From assembly GCF_014205765.1 (NCBI RefSeq), contig NZ_JACIIZ010000027.1:1-42129 (forward strand): 42,129 bases of DNA, given 5' to 3'. Of this stretch, positions 34,913 through 42,129 are shown one piece after another; the stretch's first letter is position 1, and every line of letters begins with the position of its first letter. This DNA is from Nitrospirillum iridis (GTDB taxonomy: Bacteria > Pseudomonadota > Alphaproteobacteria > Azospirillales > Azospirillaceae). Under the pieces are notes generated by a model. The model saw nothing but the letters and a program-made list of their open reading frames with translations. It was not told the DNA's origin and searched no databases. The translations under genes and the position numbers were made by a program.

Positions 34913-37338
34913 GACCAGCCCTCCACCAAGTCAGCCGCCCAAGGCAGGCCACGGGCACGCAGCCAGGCGGCACCGAACCCCTCTGCCCCTGCCTCGGCCA
35001 AGACACGGTCCACCTGCACCAAGTCCTCGGGCTGGGAGGCGCCACAGATGGCGAGCGCGGCGGGCCCCATGCCCAACTCGAACAGGCGGCAGCCGGCGGC
35101 CGACTGGAACCAGTAATCCCGCTTGGGCACGGCCTGGGCGATGGTGGTGATCTGGCGGTCGTTCAGGCCCAGGCGGACATAGGCCTGCCGGCTCTCCGGC
35201 TCCATCGCGCGGGCGTTGGGCAGGAAGATGCGCGACAGGCAGCTTTCGATGACGGCAGGCGCCACGGGGGAGTCCAGGATGTCCGCCAGGCTCTGGGTGG
35301 CGAACACCACCAGGGCGTTCTTGCCCCGCACCGTCTTCAGCCACTCCCGCAGCTTGGCGGCGAACAGCGGATCATCCAGTGCCACCCAGGCCTCATCCAC
35401 CCCGATCAGGGTGGGCCGGCCGTCCAGCCAGCCCTCGATGCGATGGAACAGGTAGAGCAGGACGGCCCGCGCCGCCCGCTTGGAGCCCAGCAGGTCTTCC
35501 GTTTCGATGGCCAGCAGGCTGGCGTCGCTCAGGCTTTCGGCATCGGCGTCCAGCAGCCGGCCGAAGGGACCGGACAGGGTGTAGGGCTCCAGCGCCGCCT
35601 TCAGGGCATTGGATTGCAGCAGCGCCACCAGGCCGGACAGCGTGCGCTCGGCCAGCGGCGCCCCGGCCAGGCTGCCCAGCGCCGACCACACCATGCCGCG
35701 CGCCGCTGGCGTCAGGGGCACGCCCTCCTGCACCAGCAGGGTCTCGATCCACTCCGCCGCCCAGGCACGCTCCGCCGCCTCATCAATGCGGGCCAGGGGC
35801 TGGAAGGCGATGGCCTGCTCTCCTGCCCGCCCCTCGCCCAGGGCGAGGTCATGGAACACGCCGCCGGCGGCCCAGACCGCCGCCTTGGAGGAGCGCCGCT
35901 TGTCGAACAGCACCACCCGGGCCTTGGGATAGCGGCGGAACTGCAGGGCCATAAGCGCCAGCAGCGAGGACTTGCCAGCGCCGGTGGGGCCCAGGATGAG
36001 GGTGTGGCCGACATCGCCCTGGTGGGTGGCCAGACGAAAGGGCGTCGCCCCGGCGGTGCGCGCCACCAAGAGCGGCGGACCGTTCAGGTGGGCGTTGCGC
36101 TCCGGCCCGGCCCATACCGCCGACAGCGGCAGCATATGCACCAGGTTCAGCGACGAGACCAGCGGCTGGCGCACGTTGGCGTAGCACTGGCCGGGCAGGC
36201 TGGACAGCCAGGCCTCCACGGCGTTCAGCCCCTCCTCCACCGCCACGAAACCCAGGCCGCGCGCCACCCGGCCCACCGCCCGCGCCCGCTCCGCCGCCAC
36301 CGCCTCGTCCTCATCCCAGACGGTGACGGTGGCGGTGAAATAGCCATAGCTGACGGCGTCGGAGCCCAGTTCGCGCAAGGCCCCATCGGCGTCCAGCGCC
36401 TGGGCCTCGGCATCGCTGTCGACCAGGCGGGATTCCTGCTGCCACAGCACCTCGCGCAGCAGGGCGGCGATGCCCTTGCGCTTGGCCCACCAGTGCCGCC
36501 GCTTGGTCGCCAGCTCCTTCTGCGCCTCCGCCTTTTCCAGCGGCAGCCAGCGCACCACCCAGCGATAGGGCAAGGCCAAATGGTTCAGCGCGTCCAGCAG
36601 CCCCGGCCAGGTGGCGTCGGGCAGGCCGCGCAGGGTCAGGGTGCGCAAATGCGCCCGCCCCAGCAGCGGCGCCACCCCCGGCGTCAGGGCGCAGTCGGGC
36701 AGCAAGCCATCCAGGTAAAAGGGCACCGGCGGCACGGTCACCGGATGCCGCCCGTGGGTGGAGATACAGCCGTGCAGATAGGCCAGGGTCTCGGCATCGT
36801 CCAGCCAACGGCATAGCGGCATCAGCGGCACCAGCAGGTCCAGCACCCGGTCCCCCTCCGCCACGACGGCGTCGCGCACCAAGCGCCAGTCCACCTCCCG
36901 CCGCCGGCCGGCGGTGTCGTAGAGCAACTGGCCGGCCTGGGCCGTGCGCTCCGGCGGCGGCAGGTAGCAGAGGGTCAGGAACTGCTCACTCTCGAACTGG
37001 GCGCCCTCCTGTTCAAACCCCGCCCGGCGCTCCTCGTCCACCAGGCGGGAGACAGGATCCGGGAAGCGGCTGTTTGGGTAGCCGGTGGCCGGCCGCCGGG
37101 CCGCTTCGACGAACAGGGCCCAGCCCTCGCCCAGGCGCTTCAGCGCGTTGTTGACGCGCGCCGCCACCGCCATCAGTTCCGCCGACGGCACCGCGTCCAG
37201 ATCGGGGCCCCGGAACAGGGCGGTGCGTTGCAGGCTGCCGTCCTTGTTCAGCACCAGGCCTGGCCCGACCAGCCCGGCCCAGGGCAGGTAGTCGGCCAGT
37301 TCCCGGCGCTCGGCGCGGTATTCGCGGAGGTCGAGCAT
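34909..37338 (-). CDS. trbE: Type IV secretion ATPase TrbE/VirB4
   Basis: This is the large energising ATPase of the mating channel, 809 residues from the start MLDLREYRAE at 37338. The open frame continues upstream, but that part is proline- and glycine-rich and overlaps trbD, so it is not coding. Walker A GPTGAGKSS lies near residue 450, and Walker B LIGVDEAWVALDD near 645. The N-terminal domain has PWAGLVGPGLVLNKDGSLQ, typical of TrbE. It sits at the inner membrane and drives pilus assembly and transfer. It starts 2 nt after the trbD stop. Confidence 0.95.
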   Translation of the reverse strand: MLDLREYRAERRELADYLPWAGLVGPGLVLNKDGSLQRTALFRGPDLDAVPSAELMAVAARVNNALKRLGEGWALFVEAARRPATGYPNSRFPDPVSRLVDEERRAGFEQEGAQFESEQFLTLCYLPPPERTAQAGQLLYDTAGRRREVDWRLVRDAVVAEGDRVLDLLVPLMPLCRWLDDAETLAYLHGCISTHGRHPVTVPPVPFYLDGLLPDCALTPGVAPLLGRAHLRTLTLRGLPDATWPGLLDALNHLALPYRWVVRWLPLEKAEAQKELATKRRHWWAKRKGIAALLREVLWQQESRLVDSDAEAQALDADGALRELGSDAVSYGYFTATVTVWDEDEAVAAERARAVGRVARGLGFVAVEEGLNAVEAWLSSLPGQCYANVRQPLVSSLNLVHMLPLSAVWAGPERNAHLNGPPLLVARTAGATPFRLATHQGDVGHTLILGPTGAGKSSLLALMALQFRRYPKARVVLFDKRRSSKAAVWAAGGVFHDLALGEGRAGEQAIAFQPLARIDEAAERAWAAEWIETLLVQEGVPLTPAARGMVWSALGSLAGAPLAERTLSGLVALLQSNALKAALEPYTLSGPFGRLLDADAESLSDASLLAIETEDLLGSKRAARAVLLYLFHRIEGWLDGRPTLIGVDEAWVALDDPLFAAKLREWLKTVRGKNALVVFATQSLADILDSPVAPAVIESCLSRIFLPNARAMEPESRQAYVRLGLNDRQITTIAQAVPKRDYWFQSAAGCRLFELGMGPAALAICGASQPEDLVQVDRVLAEAGAEGFGAAWLRARGLPWAADLVEGWS

Positions 37339-37340
37339 GG

Positions 37341-37607
37341 TCAGACGTCCAGCAAGAGGCGGGCGACCCGCAGGTGGCGGGCGAACAGCGGCAGGAACTG
37401 CGGGTCCTGGCGGGTCAGGAACAGGGCCACGCCATGGCCCAGGGCATAGACCGCCACCCCCGCCAGCCACAGCTGCAAGCCCAGCCCGATGGCGGCGGCC
37501 AGCGTGCCCAGCGCGATGGCCAGGCCGCGCGGGATGCCGCCCAGCAGGATGGGCTCGGTCAAGGAGCGGTGCAGCGGCACCAGCCAGCCGGGAAGGTCGC
37601 CGGTCAT
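37341..37607 (-). CDS. trbD: Type IV secretion protein TrbD/VirB3
   Basis: This 88-residue inner-membrane protein has the VirB3 pattern: LVPLHRSLTEPILLGGIPRG, then two membrane helices (about 27-43 and 45-65), then a cytoplasmic tail ending HLRVARLLLDV. It partners the TrbE ATPase, encoded directly downstream. The start at 37607 overlaps the trbC stop as ATGA. Confidence 0.92.
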   Translation of the reverse strand: MTGDLPGWLVPLHRSLTEPILLGGIPRGLAIALGTLAAAIGLGLQLWLAGVAVYALGHGVALFLTRQDPQFLPLFARHLRVARLLLDV

Positions 37608-37912
37608 GACACCAGCGCCCCGCCGGAGAAGCTGAAGAAGGTCAGGAAGAAGCTGGCGGCGGCGAAGGCGATGGACAGGCCGAACACCACCTGGATCAGC
37701 CGGCGCATGCCGCCGGAGGTCTCCCCGAACGCCAGCGCCAGGCCGGTGCCGATGATGATCAGTACGGCGATGATCTTGGCGACGGGACCCTGGACGGAGT
37801 CCAAGATCTGCTGCAGCGGCTGCTCCCACGGCATGCTGGTGCCGGCGGCCAGGGCCGCCCGGGGCAGGAACACCGCGATGGCCAGCGACCAGCGCAGGGG
37901 AAAACGCTTCAT
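37604..37912 (-). CDS. trbC: Pilin subunit TrbC/VirB2
   Basis: This is a prepilin of 102 residues: a signal sequence (SLAIAVFLPRAALAAG), a mature region starting near SMPWEQPLQQILDSVQGPVA, and two hydrophobic helices (IIAVLIIIGTGLALAFG, VVFGLSIAFAAASFFLTFF). The size and plan fit TrbC, the conjugative pilus subunit. It overlaps trbB upstream and trbD downstream by 4 nt each. Confidence 0.93.
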   Translation of the reverse strand: MKRFPLRWSLAIAVFLPRAALAAGTSMPWEQPLQQILDSVQGPVAKIIAVLIIIGTGLALAFGETSGGMRRLIQVVFGLSIAFAAASFFLTFFSFSGGALVS

Positions 37913-38925
37913 GACGGGTCTCCCGATGGATGAGGGGTGGGTAGCGCCAGGGGGCCGGCGCCCAGGGGTTCCAAGGCGTAGCCGTCGTCGCCCTTGAGGC
38001 CGGCGACACGCCACAGCCCGGCCAGGCGCCGCTGCGGGCCCCGGCCGGCCAGGACGGCGATGAGGTCGATGGTCTCGGCGATGAGCGGCCGGGGCACGGT
38101 CACCACCGCCTCCTGCACCAACTGCTCCAGCCGGCGCAGGGCGCCAGGGGCGGAGCCGGCGTGCAGGGTGGCGATGCCGCCGGGATGGCCGGTGCCCCAA
38201 GCCTTCAGCAGGTCCAGGGCCTCGCGACCACGCACCTCGCCCACGGGGATGCGGTCGGGGCGCAGGGCCAGGCTGGCGCGCACCAGGTCCCCCATGCCCA
38301 TGACGCCCGGGCGGGTGCGCAAGGGCACCACGTTGGGCACGTCGCAGCGCAGCTCCCGCCGGTCTTCGATCAGAATGATGCGGTCGCCCGTCTGCGCCAG
38401 TTCCCGCAGCATGGCGTTGGCCAGCGTGGTCTTGCCCGTGCCGGTGCCGCCGGCGATGAGGATGTTCCAGCGCTCGGCCACCGCGGCGCGCAAGGTGGCG
38501 GCCTGGCGGGCGGTCATGACCCGGGCGGCAACGTAATCGTCCAGGCCCAGGCCCATGGCCACCGGCTTGCGGATGGCGAAGGTGGGGCCGGTGACCACGG
38601 GCGGCAGCAGGCCCTCGAACCGCTCCCCGCCCTGGCCATCGGCATCCAGGGGCAGTTCGGCGGAGATCGTGGGACGGCCGCCATGCACCTCCTCCCCGGC
38701 GCAGGAGGCGACCAGGCGGATGATGCGCTCGCCATCGGCGGCGGACAGGCGATGCCCGGTGTCGGCCAGGCCCGCGGACAGATGGTCGACCCACAGCCGG
38801 CCATCGGGGTTGAGCAGGATCTCCACGATGTCCGGTGTCCGCAGCAGATCGGCCAGCAGCGGCCCCAGGGCGCTGCGCAGCATGCGTGCCGTGCGGGCAG
38901 CCATCAGGGTGGGACCGTCAGACAT
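37909..38925 (-). CDS. trbB: Type IV secretion ATPase TrbB/VirB11
   Basis: This is the hexameric traffic ATPase of the channel, 338 residues from MSDGPTLM at 38925, where GGAGG lies in front. The N-terminal domain has PDIVEILLNPDGRLWVDH. Walker A is GGTGTGKTT near residue 157, the Asp box ILIEDRRELRC follows, and a Walker B-like/His-box stretch has GTGHPGGIATLHAGS. It switches between pilus assembly and DNA transfer by acting with TrbE and TraG. The start overlaps the copG-like stop by 8 nt. Confidence 0.95.
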   Translation of the reverse strand: MSDGPTLMAARTARMLRSALGPLLADLLRTPDIVEILLNPDGRLWVDHLSAGLADTGHRLSAADGERIIRLVASCAGEEVHGGRPTISAELPLDADGQGGERFEGLLPPVVTGPTFAIRKPVAMGLGLDDYVAARVMTARQAATLRAAVAERWNILIAGGTGTGKTTLANAMLRELAQTGDRIILIEDRRELRCDVPNVVPLRTRPGVMGMGDLVRASLALRPDRIPVGEVRGREALDLLKAWGTGHPGGIATLHAGSAPGALRRLEQLVQEAVVTVPRPLIAETIDLIAVLAGRGPQRRLAGLWRVAGLKGDDGYALEPLGAGPLALPTPHPSGDPS

Positions 38926-39403
38926 GGGCCGCCTCCGCCGGTTCACTGCCTGGCGCCGGTTCGGCGTCCGCCCTGTCCGGGCTGACCGCCTGGTGACGCT
39001 CCGGCCAGATCTCGACGCTGATCTCCTGCACCAGGCTCTCGCCGCGCTGCAGCCGGCGGCCCAGGGTGGCGATGTAGTTCTGGTATCGCTGGCTGCCCTG
39101 GGCCTTGGCGGCGGCCTGGTGCTCGGCGGGGATGGGCATCGTCACCGACAGCCAGAAGCGCACGAACAGCGCCTGGGCCTCGATGGCGATGGTCAGGTCA
39201 CGCTCCACCCGCTCCAGCTGCCGCGACAGCCGGTCCAACCGGCGGGCATAGGCGGCCTCGCGCCGGTCCAGGGCATCGGGCGACAGGAAGGAGGCCACCG
39301 CCGCCTCCACCAGCTGCGAGCGATGCACACCCTGGCGCAGGGCCAGCTCGGTCAGCTGGTCGGCCAGCTTGGGATCGAAGTAGCAGTTGAGGCGGCTCTT
39401 CAT
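38918..39403 (-). CDS. CopG-type ribbon-helix-helix protein of the tra/trb operon
   Basis: This 161-residue protein has an N-terminal ribbon-helix-helix (SRLNCYFDPKLADQLTELAL followed by HRSQLVEAAVASFL, residues 3-40). A coiled middle (DRLSRQLERVERDL), one hydrophobic stretch (LFVRFWLSVTMPIP) and a charged tail follow. Genes of this kind commonly sit between traG and trbB and are annotated as CopG-family regulators. It may control the operon. It starts 1 nt after the traG stop. Confidence 0.85.
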   Translation of the reverse strand: MKSRLNCYFDPKLADQLTELALRQGVHRSQLVEAAVASFLSPDALDRREAAYARRLDRLSRQLERVERDLTIAIEAQALFVRFWLSVTMPIPAEHQAAAKAQGSQRYQNYIATLGRRLQRGESLVQEISVEIWPERHQAVSPDRADAEPAPGSEPAEAAHV

Positions 39404-39404
39404 G

Positions 39405-41384
39405 TCACAGCCCCATGCCGTCATTGGGGTCGAGCGCGGCGGCACGGGCGATGGGCAGCCTGGCCATGACCCGCTGGCGCGGCCCCTCGTCGTCAGGGCC
39501 GTCGTCGGCCACGGAGAACTCGTCGGTGGGATCCAGGATTGGTGCTGCCTGTTCATGACCGGCAAGCTCCGGCTCCTGCCGGATGCCGCCCTCCTCGCCA
39601 TCGGCACCGCCCGCGCCGCCGCCGCCAGGCCCGGTGGGCTCACCCAAGGCCGGCCGGCCGGACCAGTCGTCGGGCCGGCCCGGAGGGCAGTCGGGATAGA
39701 CAGTGTCGTTGAGGGCCGGGGCCGGCAGGACGCGGCCGCGCAGTTGCGGCTCCTCGTAATAGCGCAGCTTGCGCGCCCGGATCGGCGGCGTGCCCGCCAC
39801 CATGACCAACTCATCGGTGGCCGGCAGTTGCATGACCTCGCCCGGGGTCAGCAAGGGTCGCGCCGTCTCCTGCCGGCTCACCATCAGGTGGCTGAGCCAG
39901 GGCGCCAGGCGGTGGCCGGCGTAGTTGTTCATGGCCCGCTGCTCGGTGGCCGTGCCCAGGGCGTCGGAGATGCGCCGGGCCGTGCGCTCGTCGTTGGTGG
40001 CGAAGCACACTCGGATGTGGCAGTTGTCCAGGATGGCGTCGTGCTCGCCGTAGGCCTTCTGGATCTGGTTCAGCGACTGGGCGATGAGGAAGGCGCGGAT
40101 GCCGTAGCCGGCCTGGAAGGCCAGCGCCGTCTCGAAGAAATCCAGCCGCCCCAGGGCTGGGAACTCGTCCAGCATCATCAGCAAGCGCCGGCGCCGGGCG
40201 GGGTTGTCCAGGCGCTCCGTCAGCCGGCGACCGATCTGGTTCAGCACCAGGCGGATCAGCGGCTTGGTCCGGCTGATGTCCGAGGGCGGCACCACCAGGT
40301 AGAGCGACACTGGCCGCTCGCCCTCCATGAGGTCGGTGATGCGCCAGTCGCACCGCCCGGTCACCTTGGCCACCACCGGGTCGCGGTAGAGGCCCAGGAA
40401 GGACATGGCGGTGGACAGCACGCCGCTGCGCTCGTTCTCCGACTTGTTCAGCAACTCCCGCGCCGCCTGGGCCACCACCGGATGCACCCGGTCACCCAGG
40501 TGCCGGGTCCGCATCATGACGCGCAGGGTGCGATCGATGGGCCGGGCGGGATCGGAGAGGAAGGCCGCCACGCCGGCCAGCGTCTTGTCCGCCTCGGCAT
40601 AGAGGACGTGCAGGATGGCGCCGACCAGCAGCGCGTGGCTGGTCTTCTCCCAATGGTTCCGCCGCTCCAGCGCGCCATCCGGATCGACCAGGAGGTCGGC
40701 CACGTTCTGGACGTCGCGCACCTCGCACGCGCCCAGCCGCACCTCCAGCAGCGGGTTATAGGCGGCGGACCGGGGATTGGTGGGGTCGAACAGCAGGCAG
40801 TGGGAGAACAGCGTGCGCCAGCCGGCGGTGACCGTCCAGTTCTCTCCCTTGAGGTCATGGACCAGGACGCTCTCCGTCCAGGTCAGCAGGGTTGGCACCA
40901 CCAGCCCGACACCCTTGCCGCTGCGGGTGGGCGCGAACACCAGGACGTGCTCGGGCCCATCATGGCGCAGGTAGCGCCACCCCATACGCCCCAGCATCAC
41001 CCCGGCGTCAGCCAGCAGGCCGGCACCGCGCACCTCCTCGGCCACCGCCCAGCGGGCCGATCCGTAGGTGGCCACCTGGCCGGCGGCACGGGCCCGCAGG
41101 GTGGAGCCAACCACGGCCACCAGCAGCGCGCCGACGCCGCCGGCACTGGCGATGCAGGCGCCAACCAGGAAGACGCGCGGCGCGTAGGCGTCGAAGCGCA
41201 GCCACCAGAGGAAGAACTGCTCAGGGCGGTAGACGGGGCTGGCGCCCAGGAAGAACCAGGGCCGGCCCAAGGCGGGGGCATGGCCCAAGCGCCAGGCGAC
41301 CCACTGGGTGGCGAGCCAGACGCCGGCCAGCACCAACACCAGTGCCGCCGTGATCTGACCCCAAAGGATGCGCCCGCCGGTCAT
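39405..41384 (-). CDS. traG: Conjugative coupling protein TraG/VirD4
   Basis: This inner-membrane ATPase brings the relaxase-DNA complex to the channel. It has 659 residues, with two or three N-terminal membrane helices (ITAALVLVLAGVWLATQWV, and one around 75-100). Walker A APTRSGKG lies near residue 148 and Walker B LLMMLDEFPALGRL near 400. Typical coupling-protein motifs NPLLEVRLG and FLIAQSLNQIQKAYGEHDAI are present. The C-terminal 100 residues are variable and Pro/Gly-rich. It is the first gene of the transfer operon. A hairpin lies between 9 and 28 nt before its start codon. Confidence 0.95.
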   Translation of the reverse strand: MTGGRILWGQITAALVLVLAGVWLATQWVAWRLGHAPALGRPWFFLGASPVYRPEQFFLWWLRFDAYAPRVFLVGACIASAGGVGALLVAVVGSTLRARAAGQVATYGSARWAVAEEVRGAGLLADAGVMLGRMGWRYLRHDGPEHVLVFAPTRSGKGVGLVVPTLLTWTESVLVHDLKGENWTVTAGWRTLFSHCLLFDPTNPRSAAYNPLLEVRLGACEVRDVQNVADLLVDPDGALERRNHWEKTSHALLVGAILHVLYAEADKTLAGVAAFLSDPARPIDRTLRVMMRTRHLGDRVHPVVAQAARELLNKSENERSGVLSTAMSFLGLYRDPVVAKVTGRCDWRITDLMEGERPVSLYLVVPPSDISRTKPLIRLVLNQIGRRLTERLDNPARRRRLLMMLDEFPALGRLDFFETALAFQAGYGIRAFLIAQSLNQIQKAYGEHDAILDNCHIRVCFATNDERTARRISDALGTATEQRAMNNYAGHRLAPWLSHLMVSRQETARPLLTPGEVMQLPATDELVMVAGTPPIRARKLRYYEEPQLRGRVLPAPALNDTVYPDCPPGRPDDWSGRPALGEPTGPGGGGAGGADGEEGGIRQEPELAGHEQAAPILDPTDEFSVADDGPDDEGPRQRVMARLPIARAAALDPNDGMGL

Positions 41385-41392
41385 GGGATTGG

Positions 41393-41412
41393 CCCGTCTT
41401 GAGAGAGACGGG
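41393..41412 (-). promoter_or_regulatory. Hairpin in the traG leader
   Basis: CCCGTCT and AGACGGG form a perfect 7-bp stem with a 6-nt loop, ending about 9 nt before the traG ATG. The only purine-rich ribosome-binding sequence (AAGACGGG) is inside the stem, so folding could limit translation of traG and, through overlaps, the whole operon. Confidence 0.4.
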
Positions 41413-41526
41413 ATAGATAAAGAAGACCGGATTTAGGCTATCGCAACAGCCAACAGTCCCCATCGTAGGGCAGCGTAGAAATAGAAACGGCCGGCGGAAT
41501 GGCCTGTCAGGATGACGTCCATCGAC

Positions 41527-41554
41527 TTGACATCGCCCAATGCAACCCTAATAT
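41527..41554 (+). promoter_or_regulatory. Sigma70-like promoter of the DUF433-type gene
   Basis: A perfect TTGACA (41527-41532), a 16-nt spacer and TAATAT (41549-41554) point toward the plus-strand gene. The start would fall near 41561, leaving a leader of under 20 nt. Confidence 0.6.
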
Positions 41555-41578
41555 TGGAGTAGAATTGGAGACATCACT

Positions 41579-42129
41579 ATGCCGAACATGCTCGAGTTCA
41601 CCGCCGCCGAAGCCGCCTTCGTCCTGCGGGAGCCAATCAAGGCGGTGCGCAAGGCCATGGACGAGGGGCCTGTGCAGGCCCGGTTGATCACCAAAGGCGG
41701 TGGGCCGGTGCGGGCCATCGCTTGGCGGGATCTGGTCTATCTCCACGCCGTCCGCACCCTGCGCGAGGAATTGACGCCCAAAGGCCGGACCGAGTTCTAC
41801 CTGGCTCTGAAGCGGAGTCCTGCGGAGGGTACGCGGGAGGTGCGGTTCGGCCGGCTGAGCGTGACAATGGACGCGTTCGAGGCGGAGGTCGAGGCGCGGG
41901 CGCAGGAATTGTCGGCGCTGGCCGACAAGGTCGAGTTCCGCGCCGATGGCGAGCCGTTGCTCAAGGGAACCGCCATCGAGGTGCATCGGATTGCGGCCCT
42001 GCTGGCCGGCGGGCTGTCGGCTGAGGAAATCCGTGACGATTATCCCTCGGTCACACCCGAGATGGTGGGCATCGCCAAGGCTTATGCCGACGTCCATCCC
42101 AAGCCCGGGCGCCCCTATCCCCGGACGAC
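41579..42129 (+). CDS. DUF433-type antitoxin-like protein (runs off the window)
   Basis: At least 183 residues are visible. The N-terminal half (MPNMLEFTAAEAAFVLREPI) looks like a small helix-turn-helix or MerR-like module. The C-terminal part, GTAIEVHRIAALLAGGLSAE followed by EIRDDYPSVTPEMVGIAKAY and HPKPGRP, is the DUF433 signature. Such proteins are usually antitoxins whose toxin is a PIN-like protein (DUF5615) encoded directly after. That partner would lie beyond the right edge. TTGGAG sits 8 nt before the ATG at 41579. It is divergent from traG, with a strong promoter between, and may be a stability module of the element. Confidence 0.8.
   Translation, partial: MPNMLEFTAAEAAFVLREPIKAVRKAMDEGPVQARLITKGGGPVRAIAWRDLVYLHAVRTLREELTPKGRTEFYLALKRSPAEGTREVRFGRLSVTMDAFEAEVEARAQELSALADKVEFRADGEPLLKGTAIEVHRIAALLAGGLSAEEIRDDYPSVTPEMVGIAKAYADVHPKPGRPYPRT

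Noticed and set aside
35443-36816. 457-codon open frame opposite trbE
   Set aside because: It is a shadow frame over a gene with intact Walker motifs, with no start signal of note.
39387-41402. 671-codon open frame on the plus strand opposite traG
   Set aside because: It is antisense to the coupling protein, low in complexity and rich in His, Gln and Gly, with no recognisable domain.
1-42129. CRISPR arrays, tRNA or rRNA genes
   Set aside because: Reading both strands gave no regular repeat-spacer pattern, no tRNA-like cloverleaf and no rRNA sequence.

Overview
The window reads as a mobile accessory region of a GC-rich alphaproteobacterium. It is probably the cargo and transfer part of an integrative conjugative element or a large plasmid. 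The main support is a complete, tightly overlapping P-type (Trb) type IV secretion operon with an alphaproteobacterial-style TrbK. Next to it lie a type I restriction-modification operon, a very large TIR-NACHT gene with a SLATT-like membrane protein, and an IS3-family insertion sequence cut by the left edge. No integrase, relaxase, replication gene, tRNA or CRISPR array was seen, so the mode of maintenance is not visible here.

Layout, left to right. 1-351: end of an IS3-family element (orfA, minus strand). 352-866: degenerate DNA with no convincing gene. 867-8900: a minus-strand cluster. Read in its own direction it is a 2096-residue TIR-NACHT STAND protein, then a 130-residue unknown protein, then a SLATT-like multi-pass membrane protein. 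This is probably an NAD-depletion or membrane-type anti-phage system. 9170-10276: two minus-strand membrane genes in visibly AT-richer DNA, one a three-helix anchor fused to an NlpC/P60-type cysteine hydrolase and the other a small stand-alone protein with a similar anchor. 10277-10814: a long divergent control region with two adjacent dyads. 10815-21870: two giant plus-strand genes (2222 and 1458 codons) of unknown function, 10 nt apart.

22011-29766: a minus-strand operon hsdM-hsdS-hsdR-ygjP, a full type I R-M system with its common metallopeptidase companion. 29862-41384: a minus-strand operon traG-copG-trbB-C-D-E-J-K-L-F-G-I, nearly every junction overlapping or within 2 nt, encoding the mating-pair apparatus and coupling protein. 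41579-end: a plus-strand DUF433-type gene with a good sigma70-like promoter, divergent from traG and cut by the right edge.

How it fits together: the conjugation operon moves the element. The R-M operon and the TIR-NACHT cluster look like defence cargo. The block between them (NlpC/P60 plus small membrane protein, divergent from the giant pair) matches no system I can name and is the best candidate for something undescribed. Functions beyond the visible motifs are inference. No database search was possible.
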